In this document: positions 38,440 through 47,891 of the stretch, piece by piece
Position numbering within the stretch: position 1 is the stretch's first letter
Layout of the letters: each line of letters begins with the position of its first letter
NCBI GenBank assembly: GCA_029432815.1
Contig: JAROBA010000021.1
Coordinates: 28,550-92,549, forward strand
Length of the DNA stretch: 64,000 nt
Direction of reading: 5' to 3'
From: Pontiellaceae bacterium B1224
Lineage (GTDB): Bacteria; Verrucomicrobiota; Kiritimatiellia; Kiritimatiellales; Pontiellaceae
Translations under genes and position numbers: made by a program
Notes under the pieces: generated by a model
The model's input: only the letters and a program-made list of their open reading frames with translations
The model's database searches: none
Told to the model about the DNA's origin: nothing

Positions 38440-40644
38440 ATGAAAATAATTAAACAACTCGTAGTGTCGGGTATTTTTGCAGCATCCATAGTTTGGGCTG
38501 CGCCGAAGCCGAATATTGTGCACATTCTGACGGATGATTTCGGGTGGCAGGATCCGGTCTGTATGGATGTGGATGGGGTTACACCCTATGAAACGCCGAA
38601 CCTCGATCGGCTGGCGAAGAACGGGCGTAAGTTTATGCAGGCGTATTCGCCGTCACCGACCTGCGCACCGTCACGGGCGGCCTATATCTCGGGGCAGTAT
38701 CCAGCACACACCGGAATTTATCATGTGATGGGTGGCAAGCTGCCGCGGGCCTATTCACCCAACTTTACCTACATCAATCCGTTCTATCGCTACCGGCTTC
38801 CGCTGACGGAAATGACGATTCCGAAGGAGTTGAAAAAGGCGGGGTATGTGACGGGGCATGTTGGAAAGTGGCATCTGGGCGGGCGCAGTAACGGCTATCC
38901 CTTTCCCGGGGATTATGGTTTTGATATCGGCTATGTAGATGATCTAGGCAAAGGCGGTACCTATTATCCCGATCCCGATATCTGGGGAGATCGGGCAACG
39001 AAGAAAGACCCGCATAACGGGTTGGCAAAATCGATGAAGCCGGACCGTCTGCACGGATGGGCAACGAACGATCCGGACGATCTTTTTCGGATGAATGAAG
39101 ACGGTCGACCCTTTGATAAAACGCTGGATGTGGCGTTGAAGTGGCTGGATAAACATCATGCTGAACCGTTCTTTCTGAACTACTGTACGTACTATGTGCA
39201 TGGCCCGATTCAGACGCGTAACCGCGAGCGGTTTGAATACTACCTCCATAAGATGGGCTACGATGAATTTCCAACTGATCCGGGAACCATCAATAAAGGG
39301 CGTGGCGGTAAGACCGATCCCTACTATGCCACGATGGTGGATACCCTCGACTGGATGATCGGCGAGGTCATTACCTATCTGGAAGAAACCGACGATCCGC
39401 GCAACCCGGGGCATAAGCTCATCGACAATACATACATTATCGTCAGCTCAGACAATGGCGGATTGGTCAATCGATCCGGCGGCACCGTCACGGATAATTT
39501 CCCGTTGCGGGAAGGTAAGCAGGATGTTCACGAAGGCGGTGTCCGAATTCCGTTCATCGTTCGCGGGCCGAATGTTCCTGAAGACTCGGTATGCGAAACG
39601 CCGATCTCGCTGATCGATCTATATCCGACCTTTGTTGACATAGCGGGACTTCCAACCTCTGGAAACGCCAAGCTGGACGGCTGCAATATTCGTCCGCTGA
39701 TGGAAGGTAAGGAAACGGTTGCTTGTTATGCCGATGGAACTCCGCGGGACAGCATCTTCTTTTATTTCCCGATCGAACTCAGTTCGGGCACCGCGATGCG
39801 TAAAGGGCCGTGGAAGATTTACCGCAATCTGGGGCCGGGGAACAATAAGAGTCCGCTAGTGGAATTGTACCGGCTTTATAACGATGACGGCTCTATGGCG
39901 GATGTCGGTGAGAATAATAATCTTGCGGAAGAAATGCCGGAGCTGACGAACCAGCTGTTGGCCGAGCTGGATGCCTTTCTGGGGGAGGCCAATGTGAGCT
40001 ATCCCTATAAGAATCCAACCATTGGAACTCATCCCGGACAGCAGAACGTACCGGCAGTGGTGAGTCGAGGGGCTGAGGGCGATCGGATCTGGGTTGAAGT
40101 CGAGACGGGTGAGGATAAATCAAAAATTGTTGAGGCCAAACTGCTCTACACCGTAAATGGTGGAAAGTTCGAACTTTCACGCGGTCGGCGCGAAATGTGG
40201 TTTGAAGAACCGGCAATCATTAAGAAGGGCAGGATCGAAGGAACCGTGCCGCCGGGCACGTCGCATGCCGCATTCTGTATGCGGGACAATGAGGGTTTTC
40301 TGGTGATGTCGGAAGAGCTTCCGACCTATAGGGACATGTCTTCGAGCAATGCGGATTCGTCGTATACCAAACATACGTATCCCTTCCGTCCGGGACTCTA
40401 TGCGCTCATTAAGTTGGGCAAAGAAGCCCGGAAGGAAATGATGCAGGACGGTGGAAAGTCGGACAAAACACTTCGTTCGGCTTTGGTTGAGGCTGAGGCA
40501 CTTTATGCCGCAGGAGAAGGAACGGATGAACAATACTATGCCGCAATGCGGGGTTTGAGAAAGTCGATACGGGACCTCAAGGGGACCGTGCCTCAGGCGG
40601 ATAATTATTATTTGAATCTATTCCGTCAGAGCGGTGCGTTTTAA
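38440..40644 (+). CDS. S1-family sulfatase with extended C-terminus
   Basis: 734 residues with a signal peptide ending near VWAAPK. The type I sulfatase opening PNIVHILTDDFGWQD provides metal-binding Asp residues. The formylglycine motif is CAPSR at Cys75, and GKWHLGG and SSDNGG are present. The core ends near residue 530. A beta-sandwich-like segment (about 545-640) and a helical tail rich in Lys and Glu (about 655-734) follow, an extension absent from the other sulfatases here. Cys75 must be converted by an FGE or anSME enzyme, neither of which is in the window. The gene belongs to the 33.6-47.4 kb operon. Confidence 0.9.
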   Translation: MKIIKQLVVSGIFAASIVWAAPKPNIVHILTDDFGWQDPVCMDVDGVTPYETPNLDRLAKNGRKFMQAYSPSPTCAPSRAAYISGQYPAHTGIYHVMGGKLPRAYSPNFTYINPFYRYRLPLTEMTIPKELKKAGYVTGHVGKWHLGGRSNGYPFPGDYGFDIGYVDDLGKGGTYYPDPDIWGDRATKKDPHNGLAKSMKPDRLHGWATNDPDDLFRMNEDGRPFDKTLDVALKWLDKHHAEPFFLNYCTYYVHGPIQTRNRERFEYYLHKMGYDEFPTDPGTINKGRGGKTDPYYATMVDTLDWMIGEVITYLEETDDPRNPGHKLIDNTYIIVSSDNGGLVNRSGGTVTDNFPLREGKQDVHEGGVRIPFIVRGPNVPEDSVCETPISLIDLYPTFVDIAGLPTSGNAKLDGCNIRPLMEGKETVACYADGTPRDSIFFYFPIELSSGTAMRKGPWKIYRNLGPGNNKSPLVELYRLYNDDGSMADVGENNNLAEEMPELTNQLLAELDAFLGEANVSYPYKNPTIGTHPGQQNVPAVVSRGAEGDRIWVEVETGEDKSKIVEAKLLYTVNGGKFELSRGRREMWFEEPAIIKKGRIEGTVPPGTSHAAFCMRDNEGFLVMSEELPTYRDMSSSNADSSYTKHTYPFRPGLYALIKLGKEARKEMMQDGGKSDKTLRSALVEAEALYAAGEGTDEQYYAAMRGLRKSIRDLKGTVPQADNYYLNLFRQSGAF
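39650..39664. repeat. Dispersed dyad, near-perfect copy
   Basis: TTCCAACCTCTGGAA, five paired bases per arm, inside the sulfatase gene. Confidence 0.5.
40014..40026. repeat. Dispersed dyad, short copy TCCAA-N3-TTGGA
   Basis: TCCAACCATTGGA, inside the sulfatase gene. The same 13-mer occurs at 31620. Confidence 0.45.
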
Positions 40645-40658
40645 AGGGAGCAAACTGA

Positions 40659-42137
40659 ATGACTGATTGTACGAATTTTAAGAGAAGACACTTTTTGGTT
40701 TTAACCGGCGCAACGGTTGGCGGGGCTTTAACAGCTCGTGCCGCTAAACCGAAAGATCCGCGGTTTGTTTCATTGAAGGAGGCCCACCAGGGGACGCTGG
40801 AGATTGACCTGCGGATCATGAATCAATTCCAAACGCAACCGCAAGACGTCCAAGATTTTTACACGCGCTGTCGCGTGGCTTTCACGGGTCGGAACCCTGA
40901 CGTGGAATTACCCAAAATTTGCCGCGAATTCAAGCGGCGTACGTTGGGCGGCCCGATGTTGGGGCAACTATCCACCGATAGCGTTGCGGTTTGGGTTCAT
41001 TTACCTGAACCAGAGGCTATCTCGGTTGAAGTGGTTCCAACGGCCGGAGGCAAACCCGCTGTATTTAAAGCCGAAAAAAGCGAGCGGGTTGTGTCAGTCC
41101 TATGCGACGGGCTGTCTGCCGACAGGGAATACCACTATGCGGTGCTGAACTCCAAAAAACAGAAGCTCGGGGCTGGGACGTTCACGACCGCTCCAGCAAA
41201 GCTCTCGGCGGATCCGTTTAAGATCGCGTTCGGAACCTGCTTCCACAAAATCGGGTTGCATCGCCCGGAGTTGATGAGCCTGATTAAGGAGCGTGATAAT
41301 CGCGCGATGTTAATTCTCGGCGACTCGGCGCTGGATGGGCGTCGGGATCGTTATGGGGAGGTCTATTCCGATTATCTGTTGCGCAACCTCTCTCCTGCCT
41401 GGCAGAAAATGAGCACGAACGTACCCATCTACTCGGCGTGGGATGACCACGACTATTGGGGTGACGACATGGGGGGTAAAACAACCAAGCAGGGCAGCCC
41501 TATTAATGTGGATTGGGTGCGGGCGAAGTGGAACGAGCAGTGGAATAATCCGGAGCGCGATGGGGGGCGGGCAGGAATTTATTTCGATACCCAAATTGGG
41601 CCCGTTCACGCGATCGTGCTCGATACGCGTTCTTGTCGCGTAAACGATGAGCGCGGAAAGAAGAACTCCTACTTGGGCAAAGAGCAAATGGATTGGCTCA
41701 AGAAAACGCTGAAAAAATCGACTGCGCCTTTTATTTTGCTGACTAGCGGTACGATGTGGGGCGACCATATTTCGAACGGCAAAGACAGCTGGGGCACTTG
41801 GGATACCGATGGGCGCGAAGAGGTCTTCCAATGTATCGATGCCAAAGAGGGGTCACAAGTGATCCTGCTTTCCGGTGACCGGCATGGCGCGCGCGGTTAT
41901 GCGCATCCGCGCCCGAATGGTAAAAAAATCTATGAACTTGAAGCCGCGACCATGGGCGGTGTTCCTGGCCCAGGCGCTTACGGTAAAGACCGAAACGAAC
42001 AGCTGTTTGGATATCCCGGCGGAACGTGGGCTTTTGGCGAATTCACTTTCGAACAGAAAAACGGCAAGCCTCTCGCCACCTTCCGTTTAATCGGGGTGGA
42101 TGGCCGTGAAATGGAAACGATTACGTTGGACGCGTGA
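40659..42137 (+). CDS. Tat-exported PhoD-family phosphatase/phosphodiesterase
   Basis: 492 residues. The twin-arginine-type signal is short (FKRRHFLVLTG, about residues 7-17). The body matches the two PhoD proteins at 10961 and 13194: EAHQGTLEIDLR, FGTCFHK, LGDSALDG, WDDHDYWGDD and LSGDRHGARG. Unlike those, this copy is embedded in the GH95/GH29/GH28 operon, 14 nt after a sulfatase and 30 nt before a GH29, which ties PhoD activity to polysaccharide breakdown rather than to general phosphate starvation. Whether it cuts a phosphodiester in the glycan or has drifted to another ester is unknown. Confidence 0.87.
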   Translation: MTDCTNFKRRHFLVLTGATVGGALTARAAKPKDPRFVSLKEAHQGTLEIDLRIMNQFQTQPQDVQDFYTRCRVAFTGRNPDVELPKICREFKRRTLGGPMLGQLSTDSVAVWVHLPEPEAISVEVVPTAGGKPAVFKAEKSERVVSVLCDGLSADREYHYAVLNSKKQKLGAGTFTTAPAKLSADPFKIAFGTCFHKIGLHRPELMSLIKERDNRAMLILGDSALDGRRDRYGEVYSDYLLRNLSPAWQKMSTNVPIYSAWDDHDYWGDDMGGKTTKQGSPINVDWVRAKWNEQWNNPERDGGRAGIYFDTQIGPVHAIVLDTRSCRVNDERGKKNSYLGKEQMDWLKKTLKKSTAPFILLTSGTMWGDHISNGKDSWGTWDTDGREEVFQCIDAKEGSQVILLSGDRHGARGYAHPRPNGKKIYELEAATMGGVPGPGAYGKDRNEQLFGYPGGTWAFGEFTFEQKNGKPLATFRLIGVDGREMETITLDA

Positions 42138-42167
42138 AGCAATTGAATTTTGATGAAGGAGATCTCT

Positions 42168-43508
42168 ATGAAAACTAAGCCCTATTTGAAACGATTTTTA
42201 GCGGTCGGGTTGACCGTACTGATTCTGAACCCTGTGGCGGAAGCGCTGAAGGTAAACAGCCGCGGACCGTTGCTGAATGATGAAGAGCGGCAGGAAGAGT
42301 TTATGGACTGGGGGCTGGGCATGTTTGTGCACTGGTCGATGGATTCTCAACTCGGCTCGGTGATCAGCCATTCAATGGTTGGGGCATCCGATGATTATGT
42401 TGACCGCTATATCAATGAATTACCGCAGACCTTTAATCCTCGGAATTATGATCCGGATGAATGGATGGAAATCGCGAAGCTGGCCGGTGTGAAATATATG
42501 GTCTTCACCACCAAGCATCACAACGGCTTCTGCATGTGGGATACGCAGACAACGGACTTCAATATCATGAATACCCCGTACGGTAAGGACATCGTGAAGG
42601 ACTATGTGGATGCCTGCCGCAGGAATGACATAAAGGTTGGGTTCTACTTCTCGCCGGAGGATTTTATTTTCCAGCACCGTAACGGTCTGGATATCCGCCG
42701 GGCCGCGGGGCGTATGGACGAAGTTCCAGCCCTTGGAACCTACAACAAAAAACAGCTGGATGAGCTGTTCAGCAACTATGGTGAAATTGATGTAGTTTTC
42801 TTTGACGGAAACGGAATGGAAGAGCTGACGCAGTATATTCATAAGCTGCAGCCGAAGTGTCTGGTAACGCGCGGTGAAATGGATACACCGGAACAGAAAC
42901 TTCCGAAAGAGCCGCTTCCCGGGCCGTGGGAATCCTGTTTTACGCTGGGCAATCAGTGGCAGTTTAAACCGACGAATGAAGATTATAAGTCCGGTGGTAA
43001 ACTGATTAATATGTTGATCGAGACCCGCGCGAAGGGTGGCAATCTGCTAATCAATGTCGGCCCGGATCAGACCGGTGTGATTCCGTTTGAGCAGGATCGC
43101 CGTTTCCGCGAACTGGCGCTCTGGATGTTCATTAACGGAGAAGCCATTCATAACGTGCGGCCCTGTAAAGTGGTTGGAGAAGACGGGATCTATTATACGC
43201 AGTCCAAAGACGGAAAATCGGTTTATGCCTTCATCACGAAATTTTCCGGCGATAAGGATAAGTGGAAATACGGAGAGCGGAAAAATATCGTTCTAACGGA
43301 ACTGAAGGTCACCTCGGAAACTGAAATTTCGGTGCTGGGTCAGAACAGTAAGTTTCTGGAATATCAGAAAAATGCGGAACCTCAGTCTGAATTTAAACAG
43401 ACGAAAGAGGGGCTGGAAATTTCAGTGATGCGTGCGCAGCGGGTCTATAACAACAGGCGCTGGCCGAATACCGTGGTCGTGAAACTGGATAACGTCGAAT
43501 TTAAATAG
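42168..43508 (+). CDS. GH29 alpha-L-fucosidase
   Basis: 446 residues, GH29. Signal peptide MKTKPYLKRFLAVGLTVLIL to about AEA. Motifs: LGMFVHWS, TTKHHNGFCMW, DVVFFDGN with likely nucleophile Asp213, and NLLINVGP. ATG 42168 is chosen over 42150 because AAGGAG lies 6 nt upstream. It is a close paralogue of the GH29 at 35921. It is followed after 11 nt by GH28. Confidence 0.92.
   Translation: MKTKPYLKRFLAVGLTVLILNPVAEALKVNSRGPLLNDEERQEEFMDWGLGMFVHWSMDSQLGSVISHSMVGASDDYVDRYINELPQTFNPRNYDPDEWMEIAKLAGVKYMVFTTKHHNGFCMWDTQTTDFNIMNTPYGKDIVKDYVDACRRNDIKVGFYFSPEDFIFQHRNGLDIRRAAGRMDEVPALGTYNKKQLDELFSNYGEIDVVFFDGNGMEELTQYIHKLQPKCLVTRGEMDTPEQKLPKEPLPGPWESCFTLGNQWQFKPTNEDYKSGGKLINMLIETRAKGGNLLINVGPDQTGVIPFEQDRRFRELALWMFINGEAIHNVRPCKVVGEDGIYYTQSKDGKSVYAFITKFSGDKDKWKYGERKNIVLTELKVTSETEISVLGQNSKFLEYQKNAEPQSEFKQTKEGLEISVMRAQRVYNNRRWPNTVVVKLDNVEFK
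42724..42738. repeat. Dispersed dyad, near-perfect copy
   Basis: TTCCAGCCCTTGGAA, extended by G and C into GTTCCA/TGGAAC arms, inside the GH29 gene. Confidence 0.5.
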
Positions 43509-43516
43509 GGAAACGT

Positions 43517-43529
43517 CCAATGATTGGAA
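43517..43529. repeat. Dispersed dyad spanning a start codon
   Basis: TCCAATGATTGGA; the GH28 start ATG (43520) is its centre-left. The arms TCCAA/TTGGA are perfect. Confidence 0.55.
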
Positions 43530-44968
43530 AAAACATTTTTGCAGCCTGTGCTTTTGCTGTGTCGCTTATCAGCGTATCCGCAGAACCGATTTTTAATGTA
43601 AAAGATTATGGAGCAATCGGCGACGGCGTCGCCATGAATACGAAGGCCCTGCAGGCCGCGATTGATGCCTGTACGGAAGCCGGTGGCGGAACGGTTTGGA
43701 TGCCCTCGGGTGAATATGTGGCCGGTACGCTGCAACTGAAAAGTAATGTGACGCTATCGCTGGATCATGGTGCTTTTCTGCTGGGCAGTCAGGTACATGC
43801 AGATTATCCAATCGATAAGCTGCGACCGGCACGTGAGGGAAATTCCGAATGCTTTCTCTATGCAGAGGATGCAACCAACATTCGACTCGAAGGTCTCGGG
43901 GTGATTGATGGCCGGGGGAAACCGGAATTCTTTCCGAAGAAGGCGGGACCCGGCGGCAAGGATAATCGCCCACGGCTGATTCGTTTCGAGAACTGCAAGA
44001 ATGTGACGCTCTCCGGCCTGACGTATAAGAATCCGGCATTCTGGGGGATTCATCTGGTGGACTGTAAGGACGTACACATAAGCGGAGTGACGGTGCGGAT
44101 GCGGAACAACCATTCCAACAATGATGGATTTGATATCGACGGTTGCGAAAACGTTTTGATGGAAAACTGCGATATTGAAGCTGGAGACGATTCGATTTGT
44201 CTAAAGAGCTCGTTGAACCCATGCCGTAACATTGTTGTTCGTAACTGTAAGGTTTCCAGTCATACCGCCGCGCTGAAGTTCGGAACATCCTCCAGTGGTG
44301 GCTTCATTGATGTGGATGTCTCGAATTGCTATTTCTATGACTGCCCGATGGGTGCCATTAAATTGCAGAGTGTTGATGGGGGGCGAATCGAAAATATTAA
44401 CATCTCGCGCATTGTGATGGATAATGTCGGTTCCCCGATTTTTATTCGCTTGGGTAACCGCGGGCGAATCTATGGGAAAAACACCTACACCGGCACGAAA
44501 ATATTGGATGCCAAAAAGTCCGAAGGTGCCTCGGTTGGCTCGATTCAGGGGATTCGGATCAGCGACGTGGTGGCCAAGGTAACCTTCCCCGACCGGGCTC
44601 AGGATGCGAAAGCAACCTATAAGAAAGCAAAGCCTCCGGCATCGGAAGAGCTGACGGAACGGGAAGTGGCGCAGGCGGGCCCGATCATGATTTCCGGTAT
44701 TCCAGGACATTATGTAAAAGACGTCGTATTGGAAAATATCAGCATATCCTATCCCGGAGGAAGACCTGCGGAGGACGCAAAGCGCATCGTGCCGGAGGAT
44801 ATCACACGCTATCCCGAGCAATATTTCTTCGGCGTACTGCCGTCGTGGGGCGCGTATGTTCGCCATGCGAAGAATATTGAGTTTAAGAATGTGACCATGA
44901 CGACCCGCGCGCCGGATGAACGTGAGCGAATTATTTTGGATGATGTTGAGGGTTTTGTTGATGAATAA
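43520..44968 (+). CDS. GH28-family glycoside hydrolase (polygalacturonase-like)
   Basis: 482 residues with a short signal peptide (MIGKNIFAACAFAVSLISVSAE). The opening NVKDYGAIGDG and the parallel beta-helix pattern are typical of GH28. The catalytic region has NNDGFDIDG and AGDDSICLKS, which supply the three conserved Asp residues (family motifs NTD and G/QDD). The usual GHG and RIK motifs are altered; AALKFGTSSSGG lies where GHG is expected. The family includes polygalacturonases, rhamnogalacturonases and exo-enzymes. Its presence suggests galacturonic acid or a related uronate in the target glycan. It overlaps the next gene by 8 nt. Confidence 0.85.
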   Translation: MIGKNIFAACAFAVSLISVSAEPIFNVKDYGAIGDGVAMNTKALQAAIDACTEAGGGTVWMPSGEYVAGTLQLKSNVTLSLDHGAFLLGSQVHADYPIDKLRPAREGNSECFLYAEDATNIRLEGLGVIDGRGKPEFFPKKAGPGGKDNRPRLIRFENCKNVTLSGLTYKNPAFWGIHLVDCKDVHISGVTVRMRNNHSNNDGFDIDGCENVLMENCDIEAGDDSICLKSSLNPCRNIVVRNCKVSSHTAALKFGTSSSGGFIDVDVSNCYFYDCPMGAIKLQSVDGGRIENINISRIVMDNVGSPIFIRLGNRGRIYGKNTYTGTKILDAKKSEGASVGSIQGIRISDVVAKVTFPDRAQDAKATYKKAKPPASEELTEREVAQAGPIMISGIPGHYVKDVVLENISISYPGGRPAEDAKRIVPEDITRYPEQYFFGVLPSWGAYVRHAKNIEFKNVTMTTRAPDERERIILDDVEGFVDE

Positions 44969-47438
44969 AATGCGGACACTTGTATTGGGGTTGCTGCTTT
45001 GCTGCTCGCTGGCATCTGCGGATGCAGATGCTCCTTATCAGCACGGTATGACCATGATTACACCTTCCTGCCAGTGGCGTGAGGCGCTACCGTCGGGCAA
45101 CGGTAAAATCGGTGCGATGGTCTATGGATCAGTGAATGAAGAACGTGTGCTCTTTAATCATAACGAACTGTGGTATCAGGGCAGGATTGAGGACGTTCCG
45201 GATATGTCGGGAGAGCTTCCGGTCGTTCGGCAATTGCTGCTGAATGGGGACTATCGCGAAGCCAACGAACACTATCGGAAAAAAATGAGGGAGGTGGGGT
45301 TCAATGGCGCGCTTGCACGATACCACCCTGCGTTTGATCTGCTGGTCACGACCGAAATCGACATGATGTTTGAAGATTATGCCCGAACATTGAATTTTGA
45401 AACCGGTGAAGTGAATGTGAAATGGCGCGACGGAGATACCCACTTTTCCAGGAAACTGTTTGTTTCCATTCCGGATGATATTTCCGTGATGTCGATCTCG
45501 GCCGATCGGGCGGGGGCCGTGAACGGCAGTGTGACCCTCGAACTTCATGATCTGAAGGATGCAATTGATCAGGCAGGCAAAGAGTTTGATCCGGGCTTTT
45601 CATCAGAAACCATCGTTGATGGTGAATTTATTGAATTTCGTGCGGATGGTTCCGATGGGGGCGAATTCGGTGGTGTGATGCGCGTATTTGCAAAAAACAG
45701 CTCGGTCAGCACTGATGAAAAACTGATTCATTTTTCCGATGAGGATGAGGTTGTTCTGGTGGTTGGTTTCTTTGCAAACGAGCCGGCGGATACCGCTGTG
45801 CCGCGTTTGAAAAAACAGCTGGCTGCTCTGAATGGGGACTACAACTATTTGATGAGTCGCCATGAGCCCCTGCATCGCGCAACCTTCAATTCCATGGGGC
45901 TGAATATTAATGTTTCCGGAAAACAGGACACACCGAATGAATATCTGTTGCTGGATGCCTATCAGAATCCAGCATCCCCGGAGTTGGTTCAGAAGCTGTT
46001 TGATTATGGGCGCTATCTGCTGATTTCCAGCAGCCGGGCCGGAGATAATCCGGCTGGCCTGCAGGGCATTTGGAATGGCGACTACCGTCCGCCGTGGGGG
46101 GGGTTGTATGGGATTAATGAAAACCTGCAGATGACCTATTGGCAGGCGCTACCCGGTAATATGCCGGGTCCGATGATGGCGTTCTTCGACTACTTTGATA
46201 GCCATATGGACGAGTTCCGCTACAACGCCAAACAGCTTTGGGGGTGCCGTGGCATCTACATTCCGCCGTTCATGTCGCCGGAATCCGGGCTGATGCGCCA
46301 TACCGCGCCGCACGTGATGTATTGGACCGATGCCGCCGGTTGGCTGGCGTCGTTCTACTACGACTATTATCTCTTCACGGGGGATGAGGAATTCCTGCGA
46401 ACCCGCGCGATTCCCTTTATGAAGGAAGTCGCCCTTTTTTATGAGGACTACATCGTCAAAGACGAAAATGGGAAGAACATGTTCTTTCCGTCGCAGTCCC
46501 CGGAGAATCAGCCGGCGGACAAAATGATTGAAGATCCGAAAAGCGGTCGCACCTACAAGATCAAGGTTCAGATCAATTCCACCATCGCCGTTGCAATCTC
46601 GAAAGAAGTATTCAGCAATTTGATTCAGGCCTGCGAGCAACTCGATATAGAGCCGGTCGGCGTGAGGCGCTGGAAGCAGATGCTGGCCGATATGCCGGAA
46701 TATCAAGTGAATGAAGACGGTGCAATCCGGGAATGGATGCATCCTGATTTTGAGGATAATTATGAGCATCGGCATCAGTCACATATCTACCCGCTGTTTC
46801 CCGGTACGGAAGTGACCGAGGAATCCAATCCGGAGATTTATGAAGCCTGTCGCGTGGCCATTGAAAAACGACTGGTGATCGGGCTGCAGTCCCAGACCGG
46901 CTGGTCGCTGGCGCATATGGCGAATGTGTATGCCCGTTTGGGGGATGGTGACCGGGCATTGGAAGCGCTGAATATTCTATCGCGATGCTGCCTGGGGCAA
47001 AATCTGTTTACCTATCACAACGACTGGCGAAGGATGGGGGTAACGATGGATCATAAATATGGACGGTCGGCACCGTTCCAAATGGATGCCAACTTCGGCA
47101 TTCCGGCGGCTGTGATGGAAATGCTGTGCGGCTCCACCTCCGACATGCTGCGCATTCTGCCGGCACTGCCCGACACGTGGTCGACCGGCGAGTTCAACAA
47201 CATGCTTACACGCACGGGCGCCCGCACATCGGTCCGCTGGAATATGGAGAACAGGACCATTGAGCTGAAACTGAACGCTGAGCGCGATGCAGCTTTCCAT
47301 CTGAAGTTTCCATCCGATATGGCTGAGCTGACGAGCAGTAACCCTGAAGGGGTGTCTGATTCAAAATTTGGCAGCCGCTACCGTTTCATCCAACTGGCAA
47401 AAGGTCATGAACTGAATCTGAGTATTCGACTGAAATAG
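44961..47438 (+). CDS. GH95 alpha-L-fucosidase/alpha-L-galactosidase
   Basis: 825 residues, canonical GH95. Signal peptide MNKMRTLVLGLLLCCSLASA. The N-terminal beta-sandwich has LPSGNGKIGAMVYG. The (alpha/alpha)6 barrel has QGIWNGDYRPPWGGLYGINE, Asn386 and Asn388 in INENLQM, Glu515 in SPEN, HRHQSHIYPLFPG and Asp709 in QMDANFG. These match the inverting catalytic apparatus described for AfcA-type fucosidases. ATG 44961 has GAGGG 8 nt upstream and overlaps the GH28 stop, so it is probably translationally coupled; ATG 44970 is an alternative. Last gene of the operon. A G8 run (46096-46103) lies in the coding sequence. Confidence 0.93.
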   Translation: MNKMRTLVLGLLLCCSLASADADAPYQHGMTMITPSCQWREALPSGNGKIGAMVYGSVNEERVLFNHNELWYQGRIEDVPDMSGELPVVRQLLLNGDYREANEHYRKKMREVGFNGALARYHPAFDLLVTTEIDMMFEDYARTLNFETGEVNVKWRDGDTHFSRKLFVSIPDDISVMSISADRAGAVNGSVTLELHDLKDAIDQAGKEFDPGFSSETIVDGEFIEFRADGSDGGEFGGVMRVFAKNSSVSTDEKLIHFSDEDEVVLVVGFFANEPADTAVPRLKKQLAALNGDYNYLMSRHEPLHRATFNSMGLNINVSGKQDTPNEYLLLDAYQNPASPELVQKLFDYGRYLLISSSRAGDNPAGLQGIWNGDYRPPWGGLYGINENLQMTYWQALPGNMPGPMMAFFDYFDSHMDEFRYNAKQLWGCRGIYIPPFMSPESGLMRHTAPHVMYWTDAAGWLASFYYDYYLFTGDEEFLRTRAIPFMKEVALFYEDYIVKDENGKNMFFPSQSPENQPADKMIEDPKSGRTYKIKVQINSTIAVAISKEVFSNLIQACEQLDIEPVGVRRWKQMLADMPEYQVNEDGAIREWMHPDFEDNYEHRHQSHIYPLFPGTEVTEESNPEIYEACRVAIEKRLVIGLQSQTGWSLAHMANVYARLGDGDRALEALNILSRCCLGQNLFTYHNDWRRMGVTMDHKYGRSAPFQMDANFGIPAAVMEMLCGSTSDMLRILPALPDTWSTGEFNNMLTRTGARTSVRWNMENRTIELKLNAERDAAFHLKFPSDMAELTSSNPEGVSDSKFGSRYRFIQLAKGHELNLSIRLK

Positions 47439-47891
47439 ATCAGTGAAAAAAGTGTATTTATGTCAGTGCTGAAACGGGGGTTTGAATTAAAGCTTTTGAC
47501 TTCCAGAACACTGATTATGAATAGTATGCGTCTCTTCTGTGACTCCATAGACCGCCAAGGCGAAGCCTGATAAGTTGTCGGGAATGAAATCCCAATCCCT
47601 AAACATTGGCGGGAAGGCTGCATACGATTCATTCGAGTCCCCCCTCATTTGTCTTTGCCTTCCTGATTAGCTTGCTGATGCATGTATTCGGCCATTAGGT
47701 CATCTGTGCCCCTTCCTCGAGGAAAAGCCTGGAGGAGAGCCCAAAATGCTGCGACAGAATGAAAATGACGTGGTATCTTTTTCACTGAAGATGAGTGATG
47801 AGTGGAATAGTCTATTTCGAGAGATTAAAGTTTAATGTCATAAACGCGGGCTGGACGGCGTTTAAAGTCATAAGGATTGGAGATTATTTTG
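47439..47891. other. Intergenic region between the two operons
   Basis: 453 nt. It holds a TTCCTCGAGGAA palindrome (47713-47724) and a possible minus-strand coding relic (47645-47815). Direct TCATAA words (about 47838 and 47869) lie shortly before the GH2 start. No convincing terminator was seen after the GH95 stop. The promoter for the GH2 operon should be here but no copy of the dyad/-10 pattern is present. Confidence 0.5.
47645..47815 (-). pseudogene. Possible degraded coding fragment
   Basis: The minus strand is open for about 57 codons to a TGA at 47645. It has protein-like composition (FWALLQAFPRGRGTDDLMAE, then YMHQQANQEGKDK) but no start codon with a ribosome site. I do not recognise the family. 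It may be the end of a decayed gene or chance. Confidence 0.25.

Noticed and set aside
47610..47640. TTCGAGTCCCCCC resembling a tRNA T-arm
   Set aside because: The matching G-rich strand of the T stem, the anticodon arm and the acceptor stem are absent.
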